A DNA stretch of 13,036 nt from an uncultured Alphaproteobacteria bacterium (GTDB taxonomy: Bacteria; Pseudomonadota; Alphaproteobacteria; CAKMZR01): positions 1 through 13,036 of the forward strand of contig CAKMZR010000034.1 of assembly GCA_929200455.1 (NCBI GenBank), written 5' to 3'. Below the pieces are notes generated by a model. That model ran no database searches. It was not told the DNA's origin and was given only the letters and a program-made list of their open reading frames with translations. Below are positions 7,955 to 13,036 of this stretch, piece after piece. The number at the start of each line of letters is the position of its first letter. Positions within the stretch are counted from its first letter, which is position 1. The position numbers and the translations under genes are program-made.

Positions 7955-8530
7955 ATGTCTCTCCGATCCCTTTCTTCTCTTTTTGTTCTCCTCACACTCG
8001 TTGCTTGCTCTTCAACACCACCCCAGCAGCAAACAGAGACATCAGACCCTCGAAATACTCCCTTGCCCATCGCAAGTTCATCAGAATCCGAGGAAAACAG
8101 CAACTCCGATTCCTCTTCCGTTTCCACAACTTCCGTGACCGAATCAGGAGACGCTTCCTCAGGGGTCGTCCCAGGATCTCCAGAAGACTTCAACGCTTCA
8201 CAAAATGTACGCGTCTTCTTCGAAACCAATAAACACTTCATCAGCAATGAAGCCGCAAGAACCCTTAGACAACAAGCAAGATGGCTCAGAAAATACCCAG
8301 AAAAAAGAATCATCATCGAAGGAAATTGTGACGAAAGAGGGACACGCGAATACAACTACGCTCTCGGAAACAGAAGAGCTCTCTCCGTAAGAGACTTCCT
8401 CATATCTCAAGGTATTCCTTCATACAGAATACGTACCGTCAGCTACGGAAAAGATAAGCCTGAATTTATAGGGTCCAACAAAACCGCTTGGGCTCTCAAC
8501 AGAAGAGCTGTGACCGTCATTGCAAACTAA
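7955..8530 (+). CDS. pal: Peptidoglycan-associated lipoprotein Pal
   Basis: Pal anchors the outer membrane to peptidoglycan and is the outer-membrane end of the Tol-Pal machine, binding TolB. The 191-residue precursor has a lipoprotein signal with lipobox LVAC and lipidated C18. A Ser/Glu/Thr-rich linker follows (about 25-75), then a C-terminal OmpA-like peptidoglycan-binding domain (about 84-191). The domain shows NVRVFFETNKHFIS, EGNCDERGTREYN (122-134), LGNRRALSV (137-145) and the terminal NRRAVTVIAN. The ATG has a Shine-Dalgarno (AAGGTG) and fits the signal peptide. Codon use differs from neighbouring genes: Arg is mostly AGA and T-ending codons are commoner, perhaps because of high expression. 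The TAA is followed by a stop-free stretch in the same frame that leads into cpoB. Confidence 0.97.
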   Translation: MSLRSLSSLFVLLTLVACSSTPPQQQTETSDPRNTPLPIASSSESEENSNSDSSSVSTTSVTESGDASSGVVPGSPEDFNASQNVRVFFETNKHFISNEAARTLRQQARWLRKYPEKRIIIEGNCDERGTREYNYALGNRRALSVRDFLISQGIPSYRIRTVSYGKDKPEFIGSNKTAWALNRRAVTVIAN

Positions 8531-8589
8531 TCCCTTCTCTGTCAGTCAACGCAAGACTCATTCCCTTTCCTTCCCTCTCGCCTTTGGCT

Positions 8590-8802
8590 AAGGGGCAGTG
8601 ACGCAAAGGATGGTGATGCAAGGGGCAATGTCGCAAGGGTCAGTGACACGCAGAGGGCAAGTGACGCAAGGGGCTATGTCGCAAGGACTATGTCGCAAGA
8701 GGCAATGACGCAAGGGACGGTGATGCAAGAGGCAGCAATGCAAAGGGCAATGACACAAGAGGCAAGTGATGCAAGGGGCAGTGACACAAGAGGCGGCGAC
8801 AC
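8590..8802 (+). repeat. Degenerate 15-base tandem repeat array between pal and cpoB
   Basis: About fourteen head-to-tail units of consensus AAGGGGCARTGACGC cover 213 bases; a further decayed unit may follow at 8803-8817. Most units are 15 bases. Exceptions are those at 8635 (17), 8652 (16), 8683 (14) and 8757 (16), so the length changes sum to +3 and the downstream frame is kept. The array is G-rich in an otherwise G-poor strand: bases 8641-8700 contain 21 G and 13 C. In the cpoB frame it has no stop and reads as pentapeptides of type SDARG before the 14-base unit, MTQEA after it, and SD(A/T)RG again after the last 16-base unit. There are no spacers, so it is not a CRISPR array. Unit boundaries were assigned by eye. 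Confidence 0.9.
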
Positions 8803-8830
8803 GAGAGGTTCAGAAGGGAAAGTCAAGGAC

Positions 8831-9679
8831 GTGGACAACATAAAGGTCAACGCAAGAGCCCCCTCCAACCGCAAAAAAAATCAAAAAAAATACCTCCCCA
8901 GAAAAAAAATCATCACCCTCCTTCTCACCCTCGCCACCCTCATCCCCGTATCCTACACATACACACAAGAAAATACTGAACTCCAAGAATCCGAACCCCA
9001 AACACAAAACAACACCAAAACAAACAACACACAAACCCTCGAAGAACTTCAAGCCCATATCGAAAGAATCGAAGACAACTTCCTCTCCCTAAAAAATGAA
9101 GTCGACACCCTAAGACAACAATCCATCTCGCGACATGAAAAACTCCTGCGACGACTCGACCAAATGATAGGAAAAGTCGAAGAACTCAGAGAACAACTCT
9201 CAGAGTCCATCGCCTCTCCTCCCCAAGACAAATCCCTCGAAAATACCCCTCCAAAAGAAAAAACATCCTCCACCAACAACACCTCCTCTCTCCCTCCCCA
9301 ACAACTCTACGAAAATGCATACCAAATGCTCGCAAACAAAGAATTCTCAAAAGCACGAGAAGTCATGTCCAACTTCCTCTCCCTATACCCTCAACACGAA
9401 CTCGCAGACAACGCCGCTTACTGGATAGGCGAAACCCTATTCGCAGAAAAACTTTACGAAAAAGCCGCTCAACAGTTCTCCGTAGCCTTCGAAACCTACC
9501 CAAAAGGAAACAAAGCTCCAGATAGCCTCCTCAAACTCGCCATCACCCTCACACAACTCAACAAAAAAAATGAAGCCTGCGTCACACTCAACGCCCTCAT
9601 CAAACGATACCCACAAGCCCCAAAACACATCACAGAACGGACAAAAAGCGAAATCTCAAAACTCTCTTGCCCCTCCTAG
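8831..9679 (+). CDS. cpoB: Cell division coordinator CpoB (YbgF), start uncertain
   Basis: CpoB is the periplasmic TPR protein of the Tol-Pal system; in E. coli it coordinates outer-membrane constriction with septal peptidoglycan synthesis. From a GTG at 8831 it has 282 residues: a basic N-terminus, a signal-peptide-like hydrophobic stretch (IITLLLTLATLIPVSYTYTQ, about 27-46), a coiled coil (about 70-126), a polar linker, and TPRs (about 157-280) with LADNAAYWIGETLFAEKLYEKAA and YPKGNKAPDSLLKL. I prefer GTG 8831 because AGAAGGGAA (8812-8820) lies at usable spacing and the signal peptide is nearer the N-terminus. An ATG at 8690 in the same frame would give 329 residues, with 47 extra from the tandem repeat and a badly displaced signal sequence. 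No ATG lies closer to the hydrophobic stretch. mutS follows after 74 bases. Confidence 0.9.
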   Translation: MDNIKVNARAPSNRKKNQKKYLPRKKIITLLLTLATLIPVSYTYTQENTELQESEPQTQNNTKTNNTQTLEELQAHIERIEDNFLSLKNEVDTLRQQSISRHEKLLRRLDQMIGKVEELREQLSESIASPPQDKSLENTPPKEKTSSTNNTSSLPPQQLYENAYQMLANKEFSKAREVMSNFLSLYPQHELADNAAYWIGETLFAEKLYEKAAQQFSVAFETYPKGNKAPDSLLKLAITLTQLNKKNEACVTLNALIKRYPQAPKHITERTKSEISKLSCPS

Positions 9680-9753
9680 CAACTTCCCATACACACAAAA
9701 ATCTAAACCCCCAACCAAACACCACAACCTCCCCCTAAGGACAACTCTGCACA

Positions 9754-12429
9754 ATGGACAAATTGAGCGTCATGGATCAATACCTGTCCTTAAAAAAAGA
9801 AGCCGGATCCCGACTCCTCTTCTTCCAAATGGGCGACTTCTACGAACTCTTCTACGAAGACGCAAAAAAAACCGCTCACCTGCTCGGACTCACCCTCACA
9901 CAAAGAGGGACAGACAAAGACGGAAACCCCATACCCATGTGCGGAATTCCCATACATGCCGCCAACAATTACCTCTCGCGACTCCTCAGCCATAACGAAC
10001 AAATCGCCATCTGCAATCAAACAGAAGACGTCAACGAAGCCAAAAATAAACGAGGCTATAAAGCCATCGTCGAACGAAAAATTATCAGAATCGTCACACC
10101 CGCTACCATTCTCGAAGATGAACTCATCCAAAACCAAAACAATAACTTCCTCGTCAGTATCGGCTACCAAAAAGAATCTCTCGCCCTCGCTTGGACAGAC
10201 ATATCCACAGGTGACTGCTTCTCCTCGCAAAACCACCACATATCCGGAACGCTCTCAAGCATCAACCCAAAAGAAATCCTCTTGCCGGAAAGCCTCCTCG
10301 CCAAAAAATCTGTCATGGAAACCCTCGCTCCCTGGAAAAACCTCATCCAACCCTGGAAAGACTCACAGTTCCAAACCCAAAAAATAGAAAAACACCTCCT
10401 CAAAATCTTCAATGTCCCCTCCCTCAGTATCATCGGAAACCCCTCCCCCCCCATGCTCATGGCTCTCGGCATGATGTGCAACTACGTCCTCGGAAATGTC
10501 AAAGACAATACCCTCTTCCTCAAAACCCCCCAATCCATCGACGCCCAAAACTATATGAACCTCGGAGGCATGATCCACCAACACCTCGAACTCACCTCCT
10601 CCTCCCTCAATACAACAAAAGGAAGCGTCCTCCACGCCATCGCACGCACAAAAACTCCCCAAGGATACAGACTCCTCGCAAGACGACTCACATCTCCCCT
10701 CTGCCAAAAAAAACTCATCCTCGAACGACAACAACAAGTCTCTTGGAGTATAGAACACCAAAACTTCCTCGCATCCTTACAAGAAAAACTCTCAGAACTC
10801 CAAGACCTCGAACGAACGCTTGCCCGTATCGCACACGGAAGAGGTCACGCCCGAGAACTCAATACCATACTCACAAGCCTCAACATCCTCCTCGCCATCC
10901 AACAAAAAATTCGACTCGAAGCACAAAACAACCTCTCTCCTCCCCCCCCCCTCTTCGATCCCTCCTTCGCCATCTCCCAAAAAATCCTCAGCCTACACGA
11001 CCACCTCCAACGCGCCCTCGTACAACCCCTACCCCTCAAAATTTCAGAAGGCGGCATCATCCGACAAGGATACACTTCAGATATCGACGCCCTCAGAAAT
11101 ACCGCAGCAGAACAACAACGAACCCTCAACGCCCTCGAACTCTCGTACAAAACCAGTACAGGAATCGAAAGTCTTCGCATAAAAAACAATCAAGCCAACG
11201 GATTCTTTATAGAACTCCATCCTCGCTTCGCTCCCAAAATTCCAGAAGACTTCATCCATAAACAAAATCTCTCCAACGCCGTACGCTACACCACAAAAGA
11301 CCTCCAAGAACTCGACCTCAGTATCAATGCCGTCTCACAAAATCTCGTCAACCTCGAAGAAAATATTATCCAAAAACTCATCACCCTCTCCCAAGAAAAT
11401 CTCACAGAACTCTACGACATCTCTCAACGCTTCAGCGAATGGGATTGGGCCGCCTCCATGGCACAAATCGCCATCGAAAAAAATTATGTCAAACCAGAAA
11501 TTGCCGACCAAGGCCCCCTCTTCGAAATCACAGACGGCAGACATCCCGTCCTCGAACACATCTGCCAATCCCAAGACTCCGTCTTCACCGCCAACAGCTG
11601 CCACCTCCATCAAAAAGACAAAATTTGGCTCCTCACAGGACCCAATATGGCAGGAAAAAGCACATTCTTACGACAAAATGCCCTCATCGCCATACTCGCC
11701 CAAAACGGTTCCTTCGTACCCGCAAAAAAAGCAAAAATGAGCATCCTGCACGGACTCTTCTCCCGCCTCGGCGCAAACGACGATATCTCTCAGGGACAAT
11801 CCACCTTCATGGTCGAAATGCTCGACGTCGCCACCATCTTGCACCAAGCAGATGCCCATTCCCTCATCATCCTCGATGAAGTCGGACGGGGAACCGCAAC
11901 CTACGACGGACTCGCCATTGCCCAAGCCTCTCTCGAATACCTCCACAACCACATAGGCGCAATGTGCATCTTCGCATCCCACTACCATGAACTCAATACC
12001 CTCCACACCTCCCTACCCCTCATTTCTAACCACACCATGAAAGTCGAAGAACACAAAGGACAAGTCGTCTTCCTCCATCACGTCATCAACGGAACAAGCA
12101 ACCGATCCTACGGCATACACGTCGCCGCCCTTGCCGGACTCCCCCAAACCGTCATCGCCCGAGCCTCTGAAATCCTTCGACTCCTCGAAAATAAAAATCA
12201 TGTCAACACCCTACCCCTCTTCGCCCATCCCGAATCCTCAACACCTATCACCACGCCAGAAACACCCCCCATCGAAACCCAAAAAACCCAACCCTCATAC
12301 GAACACGTCATCCAAGAAATCCTAAAAATCAATACCAATGACATCTCTCCACGACAAGCCCTCGACCTCATAGACTCCCTCCAAGAGCTTATCAAAACCG
12401 ATCCCCACGAACCCTCCTCTCTTTCATGA
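9754..12429 (+). CDS. mutS: DNA mismatch repair protein MutS
   Basis: MutS is the cytoplasmic sensor of base mismatches and small loops; it recruits MutL to start repair. The 891 residues are slightly longer than E. coli MutS. The mismatch-binding domain at the N-terminus carries the F-x-E wedge (F29-Y30-E31 in QMGDFYELF). The connector, lever and clamp domains span about 125-570. The ATPase has Walker A GPNMAGKST from G629, Walker B LIILDE with D708-E709 followed by VGRGT, and the ASHYHEL switch. A C-terminal segment EILKINTNDISPRQALDLI matches the MutS tail. NTLPLF (818-823) may be a degenerate sliding-clamp motif. AAGGA (9737-9741) lies 12 bases before the ATG; a second in-frame ATG at 9772 is possible. 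The TGA overlaps the next gene's ATG at 12426. Confidence 0.98.
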   Translation: MDKLSVMDQYLSLKKEAGSRLLFFQMGDFYELFYEDAKKTAHLLGLTLTQRGTDKDGNPIPMCGIPIHAANNYLSRLLSHNEQIAICNQTEDVNEAKNKRGYKAIVERKIIRIVTPATILEDELIQNQNNNFLVSIGYQKESLALAWTDISTGDCFSSQNHHISGTLSSINPKEILLPESLLAKKSVMETLAPWKNLIQPWKDSQFQTQKIEKHLLKIFNVPSLSIIGNPSPPMLMALGMMCNYVLGNVKDNTLFLKTPQSIDAQNYMNLGGMIHQHLELTSSSLNTTKGSVLHAIARTKTPQGYRLLARRLTSPLCQKKLILERQQQVSWSIEHQNFLASLQEKLSELQDLERTLARIAHGRGHARELNTILTSLNILLAIQQKIRLEAQNNLSPPPPLFDPSFAISQKILSLHDHLQRALVQPLPLKISEGGIIRQGYTSDIDALRNTAAEQQRTLNALELSYKTSTGIESLRIKNNQANGFFIELHPRFAPKIPEDFIHKQNLSNAVRYTTKDLQELDLSINAVSQNLVNLEENIIQKLITLSQENLTELYDISQRFSEWDWAASMAQIAIEKNYVKPEIADQGPLFEITDGRHPVLEHICQSQDSVFTANSCHLHQKDKIWLLTGPNMAGKSTFLRQNALIAILAQNGSFVPAKKAKMSILHGLFSRLGANDDISQGQSTFMVEMLDVATILHQADAHSLIILDEVGRGTATYDGLAIAQASLEYLHNHIGAMCIFASHYHELNTLHTSLPLISNHTMKVEEHKGQVVFLHHVINGTSNRSYGIHVAALAGLPQTVIARASEILRLLENKNHVNTLPLFAHPESSTPITTPETPPIETQKTQPSYEHVIQEILKINTNDISPRQALDLIDSLQELIKTDPHEPSSLS

Positions 12430-13036
12430 AATCTTCCATCCTCACCGTCATCGTCGCTACAGGACTCATGGGATTCGCTCTCGGCTTGCTCTTTCCCGTC
12501 ACCCCCTTTTTCGCCCAAAATCTCGGGGCAGAAATTGATACCGTCGCCCTCCTTTTTTCCATCTACTCCTTATGTGCCATGATCTCCGCTCCCTTTTGGG
12601 GGCGATTCGCCGACAAAAAAGGACGAAAAACCACCCTCCTCATCGGGGCCCTCGGGGGACTCCTTTCTTACCTTTGGATGGCCCACGCTGTCGAACTTTG
12701 GGAACTCTTCGCCGCAAGAGCTGTTGCCGGAATCCTCTCAGGATGGATGGTCGCATCTCAAGCTTTCATCAGCGACCTCTCAAATCAACAACAACGCACA
12801 CCCAGACTCGGTTTCCTCGGGGCTACCTTCGGCATCGGAATTACCCTAGGACCCGCCGCAAGTGCCCTCCTCATACACGCTTTCTCCTTCCCCTTCCCCC
12901 ACCTCTATCTCTTCTCCTCCCTCGTCGTCGCCTTGGGATTCATCCTTACCCTCTTCCTCCCGGAACCCCATCCTCTCACAACCCACCATCTCAAAACCCA
13001 TCCTCAAAACCTTGAACATACACACCAGAAATATAC
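12426..13036 (+). CDS. Major facilitator superfamily transporter, partial (runs off the window)
   Basis: The open frame starts at an ATG overlapping the mutS TGA (ATGA, 12426-12429) and is still open at the window edge, so only 203 codons of a protein usually near 400 residues are seen. Hydrophobic segments correspond to about six helices. MFS motif A, GRFADKKGRK, lies at 59-68 in the helix 2-3 loop. GATFGIGITLGPAAS (132-146) resembles motif C of helix 5, found in proton-coupled drug antiporters of the TetA-like group. That suggests an inner-membrane proton-driven exporter, but the substrate cannot be told. The segment after helix 6 (about 181-203) is H/P/T-rich, consistent with the central cytoplasmic loop. 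No Shine-Dalgarno is visible, so translation may be coupled to mutS. Confidence 0.9.
   Translation, partial: MKSSILTVIVATGLMGFALGLLFPVTPFFAQNLGAEIDTVALLFSIYSLCAMISAPFWGRFADKKGRKTTLLIGALGGLLSYLWMAHAVELWELFAARAVAGILSGWMVASQAFISDLSNQQQRTPRLGFLGATFGIGITLGPAASALLIHAFSFPFPHLYLFSSLVVALGFILTLFLPEPHPLTTHHLKTHPQNLEHTHQKY

Noticed and set aside
7695..8138. A 147-codon open frame in the tolB-pal gap running into pal
   Set aside because: It starts with TTG, overlaps pal out of frame, has no recognisable domain or signal, and its codon use does not match the neighbours.
8531..8600. Rho-independent terminator after pal
   Set aside because: Only very short stems (for example CCTT with AAGG) are present, and no T-run follows.
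8590..8690. G-quadruplex in the tandem array
   Set aside because: G-tracts of three to four are separated by loops of about 11-26 bases, too long for a canonical quadruplex.
8590..8802. CRISPR array
   Set aside because: Units are contiguous 15-base degenerate repeats with no unique spacers and no cas genes nearby.
8690..8830. ATG at 8690 as the definite cpoB start
   Set aside because: It would place about 73 residues before the signal-like hydrophobic stretch, the purine run AAGGA is only two bases from this ATG, and the added residues are the repeat itself; kept only as an alternative.
1..13036. Mobile element, prophage or defence island
   Set aside because: No transposase, integrase, terminal repeats, phage or restriction genes were seen; every intact gene has a recognised housekeeping family.

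Overview
The window carries ordinary bacterial housekeeping genes in an unusual sequence context. ClpS, the TolA C-terminal domain (Cys-Trp start, FNFDP near the end), TolB, Pal (EGNCDERGTREYN) and CpoB all look alphaproteobacterial. My best guess is a Rhodospirillales/Acetobacterales relative, judged from remembered family resemblance only; no species can be named. The last gene runs off the right edge, and no tRNA, rRNA, transposase, CRISPR array or phage gene is visible.

Layout, left to right on the + strand: a candidate promoter, then clpS and clpA (N-degron recognition and the ClpAP unfoldase); pyrC (dihydroorotase) and yciB (inner-membrane envelope protein), joined by an ATGA overlap; a universal-stress-protein gene on the - strand, whose 3' end overlaps yciB tail to tail; the cell-envelope cluster tolA-tolB-pal-cpoB, without tolQ and tolR; then mutS (mismatch repair) and an MFS transporter joined by a second ATGA overlap and cut by the window end.

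Composition is the global oddity. Almost everywhere the + strand is rich in C and A and very poor in G, whichever strand is coding. Bases 3421-3480, for example, hold 28 C and 6 G. The + strand genes favour C-ending codons and K/T/P/Q/N/H residues and mostly lack a Shine-Dalgarno sequence. The one - strand gene is rich in G/E/R/V and has a strong Shine-Dalgarno. This points to strand-specific mutational pressure with the + strand probably lagging.

The exception is about 7.7-8.8 kb, around pal. A 312-base leader of more balanced composition, with promoter-like and hairpin-like sequences, precedes pal. After pal lies a G-rich degenerate tandem array of about fourteen 15-base units (8590-8802). 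It leads straight into cpoB and is stop-free in the frame shared by pal and cpoB, so only the pal TAA interrupts that frame from 7955 to 9679. The array and this frame continuity are the most unusual things here. I see no clear evidence of a wholly new multi-gene system.
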